The position numbers and the translations under genes are program-made. From Ilyomonas sp963847085 (GTDB lineage: Bacteria; Bacteroidota; Bacteroidia; Chitinophagales; Chitinophagaceae), in the NCBI GenBank assembly GCA_963847085.1, contig CAWJYO010000002.1, positions 62,001 through 126,000 on the forward strand: 64,000 nucleotides of DNA, read 5' to 3'. Below the pieces are notes generated by a model that saw only the letters and a list, made by a program, of their open reading frames with translations, was not told the origin of the DNA and made no database searches. Below, piece after piece: positions 1 through 9,006 of this stretch (position 1 is the first letter of the stretch; every line of letters begins with the position of its first letter).

Positions 1-2
1 GG

Positions 3-13
3 GCAAAAACAAA
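3..13 (-). repeat. Copy of dispersed 11-mer TTTGTTTTTGC
   Basis: The T-rich strand is in sense with purQ and lies 24 nt after its stop codon. It is one of about eleven non-coding exact copies in the window, described in the findings. Confidence 0.7.
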
Positions 14-37
14 AGAGTAGTTACTGTTGCAATAAAA

Positions 38-715
38 TCAATTCAATCCTAATAAAGAAAATACTTTTAAGCCATCGGTATTATGGAGCAATGAAGAGGT
101 GGCTCGCTCAGGATGCGGCATCATTCCCCACACATTATTTTCTTTATTTCTAATGCCTGCAATGTTGCGGATGGCACCATTGGGATTGTATGCCAAATCA
201 ATATCATTTACATCACTTACATTGCCTTTTTCATCGCAATAACGAAACAAAATCTGGTTGTTCTTTTCGAGTTCATCTAATGTTGCATCGTCGGCATAAT
301 ATCTGCCATCGCCGTGAGCAACAGGTATTTTTAAAGCTTCGCTATCGTTGCCTTTGATAAACACATTTTTACATACAAACTGCCGATGGCCATTGTTCAA
401 TAATACGCCTGGAAGCAAACCCGCTTCACATAAAATCTGAAATCCGTTGCAAACACCGAGCACTTTTCCGCCTTTGTTGGCAAACTCGATTACGCTTTGC
501 ATCATCGGGCTGAAACGCGCGATGGCGCCGCATCGCAGATAATCGCCAAAAGAAAATCCGCCAGGCAAAACAATACAATCATCAGTAGTAAAATGGCTGA
601 TGTCTTTATCTTTATGCCAAAGCATAATCACTTCTTTATTCAGATTAAATTGCAAAGCATTTTGCATGTCGCGGTCGCAATTGGAACCCGGGAAAACAAC
701 CACACCAAATTTCAT
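38..715 (-). CDS. purQ: Phosphoribosylformylglycinamidine synthase subunit PurQ
   Basis: This is the glutaminase subunit of FGAM synthase, which supplies ammonia from glutamine for step four of purine synthesis in the cytoplasm. The 225-residue length fits free-standing PurQ. The class I amidotransferase nucleophile lies in the VLGVCNGFQ motif (Cys89) and the His/Glu pair in HPERA (His201, Glu203). The N-terminus MKFGVVVFPGSNCD is characteristic, so the ATG at 715 is chosen over an upstream extension with no family similarity. It is the last gene of a minus-strand run, 50 nt after the DUF6427-like gene. A TTTGTTTTTGC copy in sense follows the stop by 24 nt. purL and purS are not in the window. 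Confidence 0.96.
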   Translation of the reverse strand: MKFGVVVFPGSNCDRDMQNALQFNLNKEVIMLWHKDKDISHFTTDDCIVLPGGFSFGDYLRCGAIARFSPMMQSVIEFANKGGKVLGVCNGFQILCEAGLLPGVLLNNGHRQFVCKNVFIKGNDSEALKIPVAHGDGRYYADDATLDELEKNNQILFRYCDEKGNVSDVNDIDLAYNPNGAIRNIAGIRNKENNVWGMMPHPERATSSLLHNTDGLKVFSLLGLN

Positions 716-765
716 AATGTAACAGTTGAAAAGCAAAAATAAACTCCTGCGCCTGAAATGTTTGT

Positions 766-1746
766 TTAAGTTTTTAACCAAAACCAATTGTTGAAAATAA
801 TAACCACAATCAGTAGCCAGAATACGATGGTTTGCAGCCATTCGTTTTTTGAATATACAAACGAATTGCTGCTTAAAGCAGCGGCAGGTATCATGCCTAA
901 CAGTAAAACGTTTGTATCTTCTCCCTTCAACACAAACAATAATGGAATACTCAACACAAACATAATAAACAATACGCTCCAGCAACGGCGGGTTTGAATG
1001 ATCATTTTGCCAGTGTTTGATTGCCAGACAGCAATACCCCAAACAATCAACAAAGCGCTGGCTGCAATGGCGATGAGCAATGGCGTTTGTTTTTGCAGGT
1101 TTATTGCATGAAGATGAAAATGGGGAAGTGCTTTTGTAAAAGCAGCCAAATGATTGTTCAAAAACAAAAAGGAAGCTAACAAGTACGGTGGTGTTAGAAT
1201 ACCGAGCAGCAGAATCATCCATTCATTAAAACGAAATGCCCGCAGCAATGTTAATGCAATGAAGCAAAGAGGCAACAAAAACAAAGAAGGCGAATATATA
1301 AGTCCGGTTGTTCCAACCAACAAACCGATGTTGAAAATTAAAGGCTTGCTTTGCGGCGAACTGTACAACCTGGCAAGCAATGAAAACAACCAGATAATGA
1401 TAAAATTAATGAGTAACTCGGGTGTTATGTTGTTCCATGCGGGATAAAGGGAAGTGAGCAAAAGATAGCACAAAGCCGGAATGAAATATACTTTTGGAAA
1501 CATGCGCAGATTGTTAAGTACAGCGCTGATGCGCAAGGCCTGAACAATAACAATGGCATGATAAAAAAGAAATAAACCCAATGCCGGCAACGTGGATAAA
1601 GGCGATAAAAATTCCTTCATCAAGACGTCATTGCTATTCACCACAAGCTGTGGCGGCGCTACAATGAAATGACCATGAATAACAATGCTTAAAGCAATTA
1701 ACCAAAAAACACTAACCGCCGATTTATCACGAAAAATAGCAACCAC
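766..1746 (-). CDS. Polytopic membrane protein, DUF6427-like
   Basis: A 326-residue integral membrane protein with roughly ten hydrophobic segments from residue 14 to the C-terminus and only short loops. The overall look matches the Bacteroidota-restricted DUF6427 family of unknown function. I assign it on hydropathy and N-terminal pattern (FRDKSAVSVFWLIAL), not on a catalytic motif. The start is a GTG 6 nt after the stop of the upstream gene; no ATG is available nearby, so translational coupling is likely. It lies between the secreted 1753-3288 protein and purQ, but the sequence does not show why it accompanies purQ. Confidence 0.7.
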   Translation of the reverse strand: MVAIFRDKSAVSVFWLIALSIVIHGHFIVAPPQLVVNSNDVLMKEFLSPLSTLPALGLFLFYHAIVIVQALRISAVLNNLRMFPKVYFIPALCYLLLTSLYPAWNNITPELLINFIIIWLFSLLARLYSSPQSKPLIFNIGLLVGTTGLIYSPSLFLLPLCFIALTLLRAFRFNEWMILLLGILTPPYLLASFLFLNNHLAAFTKALPHFHLHAINLQKQTPLLIAIAASALLIVWGIAVWQSNTGKMIIQTRRCWSVLFIMFVLSIPLLFVLKGEDTNVLLLGMIPAAALSSNSFVYSKNEWLQTIVFWLLIVVIIFNNWFWLKT

Positions 1747-1752
1747 AGGCTT

Positions 1753-3288
1753 TTATTGAAAGTCAACTTTTGCAAAGCAAATATAGTTTCTGTACGTACA
1801 GGGAATAATCATTTGTTTAGCTGCTACCTGTTTGCCAAGCCGGGGCATAAATTCGTAACCACGGTCTAAATTTTTTAAAGTAGGTTGTTGTTCTACCTTA
1901 CCATCAGGCGTTACGGTTTGGTCGGAAAGAAGTACATTTTTGCGTTCGGTTTGATTATATAAAAAATGTACTTCATTGCCTGTGTTCATAGTGATATAAC
2001 CAATAAAATCATCGGTGTTATCGTCGTATTGCGTTTTATGAATCACGCTCGACCAGGAAAGCTTTGCAGTAGAATCGAACGAAAGAATGGCAATGTTATC
2101 GGCAAAATATCTTGTGTTTTGATAACCGAACCCGCTGCGATACCAGGGATAATATCCATACATGCCATAAGAGTTAAACGGACTGTAATAATAAGGTGAA
2201 CCAAGCATTCCGGAACCATAACTATTAAAATAATCCCAGCGGTTGTACTGGTTGCCGCGCGAAGTTGAATAAACCGATTCAGCAGCGATTACATAACCGC
2301 CATCTCTGCGCATTACAATGTTCTGCAAAAAGAAATCGTTGAAAGCAAACTTTGCATTGCCCTCGCTTTTGGCTTCCTGGCGCAGTTGTTCGCTGAAGTT
2401 TGTATATGTGGTTGACACCACACTATCTGCCACTTTACTGAAAATAGAAGCATATAAGCCATCTACATTGCCGCGTTTGTTGTGACTATAAAAAGAAGCC
2501 AGTAAATAATTGCGATTTGCATTATCTATCTTTAGTCGTATATCATCCAAATAAGTTTGGCCAGATAACACATCGTGGAGTTGTGGTTTGTCTTCTGTGT
2601 TACTTTTTGTTATTAGGGTAATAGCCGAAATGTTTTTCCCTTTTTGCGAAGTCCCATTGGCCCTTAAAAACACCAGATCACCTTCATTGTCAATATTAAA
2701 TTCAGTAAGGTAATTATTGCGTTCAGGCGTATCAATATTCATTACTGCTTTTTTTAGCAAATTCAAATTGTTATCCAGCAATACTTCAGTCACCTGATTA
2801 AAATCCGGGTTTTTTGTATTGATTTTTACTAAAGCAATTTTTTGTTTGTCTTCACTGTACAACAACGAGTACACTTTGTTGTTCATAAACATATTAATCA
2901 CGGTTGTGTCCAGCTCTTTTACGTCTTCCATTAGTTTGCCATCTCCATTCAGCTTCGCCGCCATGCAGTACACCACATTTCTTTTTTGATATTGATAAAA
3001 AATGTAAAAGAAATTATGATACGCCCACACATCCGTGCTAATGGTTCGGGTAGGAAGGAAATCAAGCTTTACACTCGACACTTGTTTCATATCATCATCA
3101 TATACAGAAACCGTATAACTGCTACGATTATTTTTAAAAATGAGATAATGATTGTCAAGCTTTCCCACAATTTCAAAATCGAGATTGCGCGTGTCGTTTT
3201 TATCAGGTTCTGTATAGGCAATTGTCTGGCTTTGCGATGATATATAACAAAGAGAGAACAACGCAATCAGGATGTATCTATGAAGCAT
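1753..3288 (-). CDS. Secreted protein of unknown function
   Basis: About 511 residues with a clear Sec signal peptide at 1-20 (hydrophobic core, then SSQSQ). The body has alternating hydrophobic strands and many D/N-rich turns, suggesting a beta-propeller-like fold. A Tyr/Gly-rich stretch near residues 360-400 (NSYGMYGYYPWYRSG) resembles low-complexity loops of Bacteroidota surface proteins. I do not recognise a named family. The ATG at 3288 is preferred over the in-frame TTG two codons upstream. It is the first gene of the probable operon with the DUF6427-like gene and purQ. Confidence 0.65.
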   Translation of the reverse strand: MLHRYILIALFSLCYISSQSQTIAYTEPDKNDTRNLDFEIVGKLDNHYLIFKNNRSSYTVSVYDDDMKQVSSVKLDFLPTRTISTDVWAYHNFFYIFYQYQKRNVVYCMAAKLNGDGKLMEDVKELDTTVINMFMNNKVYSLLYSEDKQKIALVKINTKNPDFNQVTEVLLDNNLNLLKKAVMNIDTPERNNYLTEFNIDNEGDLVFLRANGTSQKGKNISAITLITKSNTEDKPQLHDVLSGQTYLDDIRLKIDNANRNYLLASFYSHNKRGNVDGLYASIFSKVADSVVSTTYTNFSEQLRQEAKSEGNAKFAFNDFFLQNIVMRRDGGYVIAAESVYSTSRGNQYNRWDYFNSYGSGMLGSPYYYSPFNSYGMYGYYPWYRSGFGYQNTRYFADNIAILSFDSTAKLSWSSVIHKTQYDDNTDDFIGYITMNTGNEVHFLYNQTERKNVLLSDQTVTPDGKVEQQPTLKNLDRGYEFMPRLGKQVAAKQMIIPCTYRNYICFAKVDFQ

Positions 3289-3311
3289 TTTCAAGCGATA
3301 AATTTTACTAA

Positions 3312-3319
3312 CAAAAATA
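3312..3319 (-). promoter_or_regulatory. Possible -7 box TATTTTTG
   Basis: A match to the Bacteroidota -7 element TAnnTTTG, 23 nt upstream of the ATG at 3288. No convincing -33 TTG is at the right distance, so this is a weak call. Confidence 0.35.
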
Positions 3320-3427
3320 GCATATCAGCTTTGTTTTAAAGGGAGTAAATTTAGCCGATTTGTTAATTTCAAACTGTTTGTTTGAGGCTTATCAAACAGC
3401 AAAAAAGCGGCATTTACAAACGATACA

Positions 3428-3922
3428 TTATGCAATTTGAGAAAGTTCAGCCACAAACTGTTCAGGCTGATCCGGCGTGATGATAATTTTTTTACTATTA
3501 TTCAGTTCAATTAAAACTGCTTCGTTATCGCGTTGCGTTGCATACCATGTCATATAACCTAAATCGCGATTGATAAATTTACCAAAATAACCATACAATC
3601 CACCTACACCAAAAATGCGGATGGCATTCCTCAATTTTTGTGGTGAGACAATTTCAATGTGTTTGATTTCGTTGCGCGAAAACACAACATTAGAAGCATA
3701 CCGACGAACGATAATATTATTATTTTCGATTCGATAATTTACAGGATGGTAACAATAGGTGATACCGTAAATGATGAGAAGAACCGCTATTACAAACAGC
3801 GAACTGTATTCATCTTTTTGAATAAAAAGAACAAGCTGGAATACAACAATGACAATAAACAAAAGCGAAATAATAAGCGTTATGATTTTTGAAGCTTTAT
3901 CAAGCGAAGCCGTGTACTTCAT
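3428..3922 (-). CDS. Small membrane protein with PH-like domain
   Basis: 164 residues from the ATG at 3922. Two hydrophobic helices (about residues 12-34 and 40-58) form a hairpin. The rest is a beta-rich domain (YRIENNNIIVRRYASNVVFSRNEIKHIEIV) resembling bacterial PH domains of the YdbS/bPH type, ending in a short helix (TPDQPEQFVAELSQ). That ending is typical of these domains. The longer open frame upstream of 3922 has no such similarity. A TTTGTTTTTGC copy (plus strand) sits 5 nt upstream of the start. Function is unknown. Confidence 0.6.
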   Translation of the reverse strand: MKYTASLDKASKIITLIISLLFIVIVVFQLVLFIQKDEYSSLFVIAVLLIIYGITYCYHPVNYRIENNNIIVRRYASNVVFSRNEIKHIEIVSPQKLRNAIRIFGVGGLYGYFGKFINRDLGYMTWYATQRDNEAVLIELNNSKKIIITPDQPEQFVAELSQIA

Positions 3923-3976
3923 GCGGTTTGTTTTTGCTATTGCATAAAAATAAAGCTTTTGGAAACGCAATCATTG

Positions 3977-4786
3977 TCATCCCGCAGCAGGCACGTCGGT
4001 AAGTACCTCATTTTCGCTTTTTGCCATTGCCATGCGTTTCATTTTTTCAGCCAGTTCTTTTCCGAAATACGCATCTAATTTTCCTTCAGCAAAATAAATC
4101 AGCGGTGTTAGCGCAATTGCCATAAACGACTTATAAGTGTAATTTAAAATCCCAACAGCAATAACTTGTGTCCAGGTCCAATTGCTTCCAAACTTAAAAG
4201 CGATGATCAAAACCACAAAGCTGTCAATCAACTGTGATATAAGCGTAGAGCCGGTTGAGCGCAACCAAACATGTTTATGGCCTGTTCTTTTTTTGATGCT
4301 GTGAAAAATGGTAACGTCAATAATCTGGCTTAATAAAAAGGCAGTAAGAGAGCCAACGATAATCCATAAGCCTTGCCCGAATATTGCGTTGTAAGCTGTT
4401 TGCATGTTATCAATGCCGGAGTCTTTTTTCGAGGGAATCCAAAAGTCGGCTGAAGGCAAATGAATGGAGATAAAAAACATCAGAAACGCATAGCCGATGA
4501 GTGCTACTGTTATGTAACTAATACGGCGCACAGCTTTTACACCATAATATTCGTTCACAATATCGGTAATGATAAATTCAAGCGGCCATAGCAGAACGCC
4601 GCAGGTTAAGTTGAACGACAAACCTTTTTGCCCGAAGAGGGAAAGGTTGGCTGGCGATGCGCCAAATAATTTTTCAAGAGAAAAAATTTTCGAGCCGATA
4701 CACTCTGCAATCAGTGCATTGGAAACAAAAAATGCGCTGATGGCGATGAATACTTTGGTGGGGCGGTCTTTATAAATATGAAGCAT
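3977..4786 (-). CDS. yhhQ: Queuosine precursor transporter (YhhQ/VUT family)
   Basis: A 269-residue inner-membrane protein of the YhhQ/DUF165 family, which imports preQ0/preQ1 for tRNA queuosine synthesis. About six hydrophobic helices are visible. Family landmarks are SNALIAECIGSKIF near the N-terminus, PLEFIITDIVNEYYGVKAVRR (TDIxNEYYG) and the polar RSTGSTLISQLIDS stretch. The ATG at 4786 (MLHIYKDRP) is preferred over an upstream TTG. It overlaps the end of the upstream small membrane gene by 17 nt. The pathway's last enzyme, QueG, is at 42746-43702. Confidence 0.92.
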   Translation of the reverse strand: MLHIYKDRPTKVFIAISAFFVSNALIAECIGSKIFSLEKLFGASPANLSLFGQKGLSFNLTCGVLLWPLEFIITDIVNEYYGVKAVRRISYITVALIGYAFLMFFISIHLPSADFWIPSKKDSGIDNMQTAYNAIFGQGLWIIVGSLTAFLLSQIIDVTIFHSIKKRTGHKHVWLRSTGSTLISQLIDSFVVLIIAFKFGSNWTWTQVIAVGILNYTYKSFMAIALTPLIYFAEGKLDAYFGKELAEKMKRMAMAKSENEVLTDVPAAG

Positions 4787-5069
4787 TTCCAAAAATAAAA
4801 TAGTGAGCAATTTGTAAAGAGAAAATCACAAAATTGAAAGCCCTGAGCCAAAGCCTTACCGGTGAAGGTTTGCGGCTTGCTGCCAGCACAATTTCGGTAA
4901 CATTTACAAGGCTGTTGATAAAAAACGACAGCACAAAACCTAAGATGATAATCAGGCCTTTTAATGCTTCGCCCGGAATAAAATTTTTAGTAACAGAAAT
5001 GATGAGGCAAAGTAAAAAAGCAATGTTGCAAATGAAAGCCGTTTTAGCAAGAACAATAAGCCAGCGCAT
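4770..5069 (-). CDS. Small membrane protein, three or four helices
   Basis: 99 residues with hydrophobic segments at about 3-27, 36-64 and 78-93 and a basic RKPSPVRLWLR loop. It overlaps the yhhQ start by 17 nt and probably shares its transcript. I do not recognise the family, although similar small integral proteins next to yhhQ-like genes are plausible in this group. Confidence 0.6.
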   Translation of the reverse strand: MRWLIVLAKTAFICNIAFLLCLIISVTKNFIPGEALKGLIIILGFVLSFFINSLVNVTEIVLAASRKPSPVRLWLRAFNFVIFSLQIAHYFIFGNASYL

Positions 5070-5120
5070 GAAGTGATGTTAACGATGTATGAAATATCAA
5101 AAATAACGGTAAAAACAAAA

Positions 5121-5147
5121 GAGCCGGAACTCAATGTTCCGGCTCTT
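5121..5147 (-). terminator. Intrinsic terminator of the aconitase gene
   Basis: A perfect 10-bp stem (5121-5130 with 5138-5147, AGAGCCGGAA/TTCCGGCTCT) and 7-nt loop, followed on the minus strand by TTTTGTTTTTACC. It is 17 nt past the aconitase stop codon. A-rich flanks on the other side could make it bidirectional. Confidence 0.85.
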
Positions 5148-5163
5148 TTAAAATGCCTGAATT

Positions 5164-7437
5164 TTATTGAGCTGCATTGAATTTTTTACGAATGATATTC
5201 AACGCTGCGCCAGCTTTAAACCATTCAATTTGCTGTTCATTATAAGTATGATTTACTTCAAAACTATCTGTAGTTCCATCGCTGTGATGAAGCACAATAG
5301 TTAATGGTTCGCCTGGAACAAAATGAGTTAAGCCATCAATGTCAATTACATCGTCTTCCAGCACTTTATCATAATCTTCTTTGTTAGCAAATGTGAGTGC
5401 CAACATGCCTTGCTTTTTCAGATTGGTTTCGTGAATGCGGGCAAATGATTTTACTAAAATAGCGCGAACTCCCAAATGCCGTGGTTCCATCGCTGCATGT
5501 TCGCGCGATGAACCTTCGCCATAGTTTTCATCGCCCACCACAATAGTTCCAATACCCGCCGCTTTATAAGCGCGTTGTGTGGTAGGAACGGAACTAAACT
5601 CACCTGTTAACTGGTTTCTAACGCTGTCTGTTTTTTCATTAAAATAATTCACCGCACCAATCAAAAGATTGTTGGAAATATTGTCCAAATGTCCACGATA
5701 ATTAAGCCATGGGCCGGCCATAGAGATATGATCGGTGGTACATTTCCCTTTTGCTTTTATCAATAAACGCAAGCCTTTTAAATCGGTTCCTTCCCATGCA
5801 GGAAACACTTCAAGGAGTTGTAAACGATCGCTGTCGGGCGATACTTTTACGTCAATATCTTTACCGTTAGTAGCCGGTGCCTGATAGCCCGGGTCGTCAA
5901 CGGCAAAGCCTTTGGGTGGCAACTCATAGCCTTCCGGTTCATCCAGTTTTACTTCTTCGCCTTTGGTGTTTTTTAATGTATCTGTTAAAGGATTAAAAGT
6001 CAAATCACCGGCAATAGCAAAAGCGGTTACAATCTCGGGCGAAGCAACAAAAGCATGTGTACTTGAGTTGCCATCGTTGCGCTTGGCAAAATTGCGGTTG
6101 AAAGAAGTAATAATTGAGTTCTTGCGTGTAGGATCATCCATGTGTCGCGCCCATTGGCCAATACAAGGTCCGCAGGCATTGGCAAGAACAACGCCGCCCA
6201 TTTCTTCAAATGTTTCCAGCAAACCATCCCGTTCGATGGTGTATCGAACCATTTCTGAACCAGGAGTAATGGTAAATTCTGCTTTTGCCTGCAGGTGTTT
6301 TTCGGCTGCCTGCCGCGCTACTGAAGCTGAACGTGTAATATCTTCATAAGACGAATTGGTGCAGGAACCGATTAACGCTACTTCAAGTTTTTCAGGCCAG
6401 CTATGTTCTTTAATTGCGTCTGCAAATTTAGAGATTGGCCAGGCCAGATCCGGCGTGAACGGACCATTTACATGCGGCTCCAATTCATCTAAATTGATCT
6501 CAATTACTTGGTCGTAATACTTTTCCGGAGCCGCATATACATCATTGTCAGGACGAAGATGTTCTTTTATTGCATTTGCCATTTCGGCAATATCAGCGCG
6601 GCTTGTGCCTTGCAGGTAAGCCGCCATTTTTTCGTCGTAAGCAAACAGCGAACAAGTAGCTCCTATTTCAGCACCCATGTTGCAAATGGTAGCTTTACCG
6701 GTAGCGCTTAAGCTATCGGCACCCTCACCAAAATATTCTACAATAGCGCCGGTTCCACCTTTTACAGTGGTAATACCGGCTACTTTTAAAATGACATCTT
6801 TAGCACTCGTCCAGCCGCTTAATTTTCCGGTTAGTTTAATACCGATTAGTTTTGGCCATTTCAATTCCCAGGCAAGCCCTGCCATTACATCACAAGCATC
6901 GGCACCGCCCACTCCAATGGCAATCATACCGAGGCCGCCTGCATTAGGCGTATGGCTGTCGGTTCCTATCATCATACCACCGGGGAAAGCATAATTTTCC
7001 AACACTACCTGGTGAATAATGCCAGCACCCGGCTTCCAGAAGCCAATGCCGTATTTGTTAGAAACAGACGATAAAAAATCGTACACTTCTTTGTTTTTTT
7101 CCAAAGCGGTATCGAGGTCTTCTTTTGCACCTACTTTGGCTTGAATCAGGTGGTCGCAATGCACGGTAGAAGGCACTGCTACTTTTGGCCGTCCTGCCTG
7201 CATAAACTGCAGCAAAGCCATTTGTGCGGTGGCGTCCTGCATGGCAACGCGGTCGGGCGAAAAATCAACATAATGTTTAGCCCGTTCAAAAGCCTGTAAA
7301 TGCTGATCGGGATGAAGATGCGAATACAAAATTTTTTCGGCAAGCGTAAGGGGTCTTCCAACGGTGTTGCGGGCGGCTTCTATTTTTTTTGGCAAACCAT
7401 CGTACACCTTTTTTATCATTTCAATATCAAAAGCCAT
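5164..7437 (-). CDS. Aconitate hydratase, mitochondrial-type
   Basis: 757 residues, the usual length for the mitochondrial-like aconitase of Bacteroidota. It interconverts citrate and isocitrate in the TCA cycle using a [4Fe-4S] cluster. Visible landmarks are the DATAQMALLQF and STVHCDHL substrate motifs, GTDSHTPNAGGLG, the first cluster Cys in GSCTNSSYED (about residue 360), the other two in NACGPCIGQW (about 425), and GEGSSREHAAMEPRHLG in the C-terminal swivel domain. The frame is intact. A promoter is visible upstream and a strong terminator downstream, so it is probably monocistronic. Confidence 0.97.
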   Translation of the reverse strand: MAFDIEMIKKVYDGLPKKIEAARNTVGRPLTLAEKILYSHLHPDQHLQAFERAKHYVDFSPDRVAMQDATAQMALLQFMQAGRPKVAVPSTVHCDHLIQAKVGAKEDLDTALEKNKEVYDFLSSVSNKYGIGFWKPGAGIIHQVVLENYAFPGGMMIGTDSHTPNAGGLGMIAIGVGGADACDVMAGLAWELKWPKLIGIKLTGKLSGWTSAKDVILKVAGITTVKGGTGAIVEYFGEGADSLSATGKATICNMGAEIGATCSLFAYDEKMAAYLQGTSRADIAEMANAIKEHLRPDNDVYAAPEKYYDQVIEINLDELEPHVNGPFTPDLAWPISKFADAIKEHSWPEKLEVALIGSCTNSSYEDITRSASVARQAAEKHLQAKAEFTITPGSEMVRYTIERDGLLETFEEMGGVVLANACGPCIGQWARHMDDPTRKNSIITSFNRNFAKRNDGNSSTHAFVASPEIVTAFAIAGDLTFNPLTDTLKNTKGEEVKLDEPEGYELPPKGFAVDDPGYQAPATNGKDIDVKVSPDSDRLQLLEVFPAWEGTDLKGLRLLIKAKGKCTTDHISMAGPWLNYRGHLDNISNNLLIGAVNYFNEKTDSVRNQLTGEFSSVPTTQRAYKAAGIGTIVVGDENYGEGSSREHAAMEPRHLGVRAILVKSFARIHETNLKKQGMLALTFANKEDYDKVLEDDVIDIDGLTHFVPGEPLTIVLHHSDGTTDSFEVNHTYNEQQIEWFKAGAALNIIRKKFNAAQ

Positions 7438-7478
7438 GTCGCTGAATATTTGGTAAATAATAATTTTGCGGAGCGTTG

Positions 7479-7510
7479 CAAATTTATAAGAAAACGAAGC
7501 ATCACTGCAA
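7479..7510 (-). promoter_or_regulatory. Aconitase promoter
   Basis: On the minus strand, TTG (7510-7508) is followed after 21 nt by TAAATTTG (7486-7479), matching the -33 TTG / -7 TAnnTTTG promoter of Bacteroidota. It lies 42 nt upstream of the ATG at 7437. Confidence 0.65.
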
Positions 7511-7551
7511 TGATGTTCTTATCATTTACAAAAAATAACTAATTTGCGGAT

Positions 7552-7773
7552 ATGAACAAGGTAAGACATTTTATCGAATGGCAGGTGTTTGGCGTATGCT
7601 CGGCGCTTGGTGATAAATTGGGTATTGCCACCTCGCGCATACGCACGTGGTTTATTTATATTTCCTTTCTCACGATGGGCTCGCCGGTAATTGTTTACAT
7701 GATTATGGCGTTCTGGCTCAATATCAAAAAATACATTCTTTCTGCCAGAAGAAATCCGTTGAAATATTTGTAA
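7552..7773 (+). CDS. PspC-domain membrane protein
   Basis: 73 residues forming little more than one PspC domain: a cytoplasmic FGVCSALGDKLGIATSRIRTWFIYISFLT motif followed by one long hydrophobic segment (about 35-60). PspC domains are associated with envelope-stress sensing. Here there is no PspA or sensor partner nearby, so the role is unknown. Divergent from aconitase. Confidence 0.8.
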   Translation: MNKVRHFIEWQVFGVCSALGDKLGIATSRIRTWFIYISFLTMGSPVIVYMIMAFWLNIKKYILSARRNPLKYL

Positions 7774-7800
7774 AGATTAATTTTCTTTTGTTGATTTTTT

Positions 7801-7881
7801 AAACACATAGAATCATAGGAACATTAGAAAAGCACATAGTAATCTATTGTGAAATATATGTTCCTATGATTCTATGTGTTT
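7801..7881. repeat. Perfect 24-bp inverted repeat built from CATAG words
   Basis: Positions 7801-7824 and 7858-7881 are exact reverse complements with a 33-nt spacer. The arms repeat the word CATAG about every 10 nt. It sits between the PspC gene and the DinB-like gene, with no T-tract that would make it a clean terminator. Confidence 0.9.
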
Positions 7882-7909
7882 CATAGCACTTACTTTTTAA
7901 TTAAAAATA

Positions 7910-8420
7910 ATGCAAAACAAAACCGAATATTGGCTGAGCGGCCCTGTTGCTGATGTGCCAGACTTATTGCAACCTGTTGCACATGCTCTTCTGCAAGCGG
8001 AAGATGAAATAACCGATTTAATGCAAGAGTTTTCCTAATAATAAACTATGGCAAACACCCGCCGGCGTTGCTTCTCCGGCTTTTCATCTGCAACACATTG
8101 TTGGCGTGCTTGACAGGTTGTTTTCTTATGCGGAAGAAAAAGAATTATCAGCAGAACAACTTACTTATCTTGCCAAAGAAGGGAAACAGGACGATGCCAT
8201 TACGGTTCAATTTTTATTGCAAAACTTACAACAACAAATTTCTCTTTCTGTTAATGTTTTAAAAAAGGTGCAAAAACAAACGCTCACCGAAGTAAGATAT
8301 GTAGGTAGGAAAAAGATACCTTCCACGCGGTTGGGCTTGCTGTTTCATGCAGCCGAGCATACGATGCGCCACACCGGGCAACTGCTGGTAACAGTAAAGG
8401 TAATTTTGAATGAAAAATAA
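7910..8420 (+). CDS. DinB-like family protein, frameshifted
   Basis: A four-helix DinB/YfiT-like protein of about 169 residues; such proteins bind a metal through three histidines. The reading frame starts at the ATG at 7910 (MQNKTEYWLSGPV) and breaks near 8032 in a TTTT run (GAGTTTTCC). Removing one T gives a continuous protein through FPNNKLWQTPAG to the stop at 8418. Candidate metal ligands are in FHLQHIVGV and FHAAEHTMRHTGQL. It is convergent with another DinB-like gene across a hairpin repeat. Enzymatic function is unknown. Confidence 0.8.
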
Positions 8421-8421
8421 G

Positions 8422-8490
8422 AACCGCTAAGACACAAAGGCGCAAAGTTTAATGATATTCATTACTTTGCGTCTTTGTGTCTTAGCGGTT
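8422..8490. repeat. Hairpin of 'CTAAGACACAAAG' word repeat
   Basis: Arms 8422-8448 and 8464-8490 pair over 27 bp with one mismatch and a 15-nt loop. The arms are made of the short words GCTAAGACA, CAAAG and GCGCAAAG. It lies between two convergent DinB-like genes, starting right after a stop codon, and could end transcription from both sides. Confidence 0.9.
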
Positions 8491-8499
8491 TATAAATAA

Positions 8500-8996
8500 C
8501 TACATAAAATTATTTTCATCAGCACTGGGTCCGTAACTGCCTGGAATGGGAATGTTTAACAACCTGAAATAAACACCCAATTGCGCACGGTGATGAATTT
8601 GCTGACTAAGAGCTATACGAATCATTTCAATTTTTGGGTCGGCACTAAAAATTTTTTCACCATGTCGCAACCTCCATGTCTTGTTTAATAAGGCTTCATT
8701 TTCCGGTATCAATTGTGATAAGCCTTCGGCATAGCGCTTTTCAAAGAAAGCCATTAGTTCTTCACGCGTATTAATGTCGGGTATTTCATATGGTTTGCAA
8801 AATCAAGTTCATCGGTGGTAAACATGAAATGCAGCCAGCCTGGAAGATCAGCGAGATGAACGGTAAGCCGCTTCATGTCCATGCTTTTTTCGTGCGGCTT
8901 AAAATCAAATTTATCGGCTGGAACTCTTGATAACATCTTGCGTGTGGTAGCGCCTTCTTCAATAAATTGCTTCTTAAAAAATTCAATGAATGTCAT
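8500..8996 (-). CDS. DinB-like family protein, frameshifted
   Basis: About 165 residues when joined. The N-terminal half runs from the ATG at 8996 (MTFIEFFKKQFIEEG) to the DFANHMKYP region. A single-base indel near 8780 moves reading to the frame of DINTREELMAFFEKR. The metal-site histidines fit TVHLADLPGWLHF and SQQIHHRAQLGVYFRLL, the DinB pattern. It lies 10 nt downstream of the WYL-type regulator gene, a pairing often seen for DinB-like genes, so co-transcription is likely. Confidence 0.8.
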
Positions 8997-9006
8997 AGTG
9001 TGTTGT

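Noticed and set aside
497..742. Open frames antisense to purQ and to most other genes
   Set aside because: They have no start context, no family similarity and lie inside well-supported genes; they mirror the codon pattern of the true strand.
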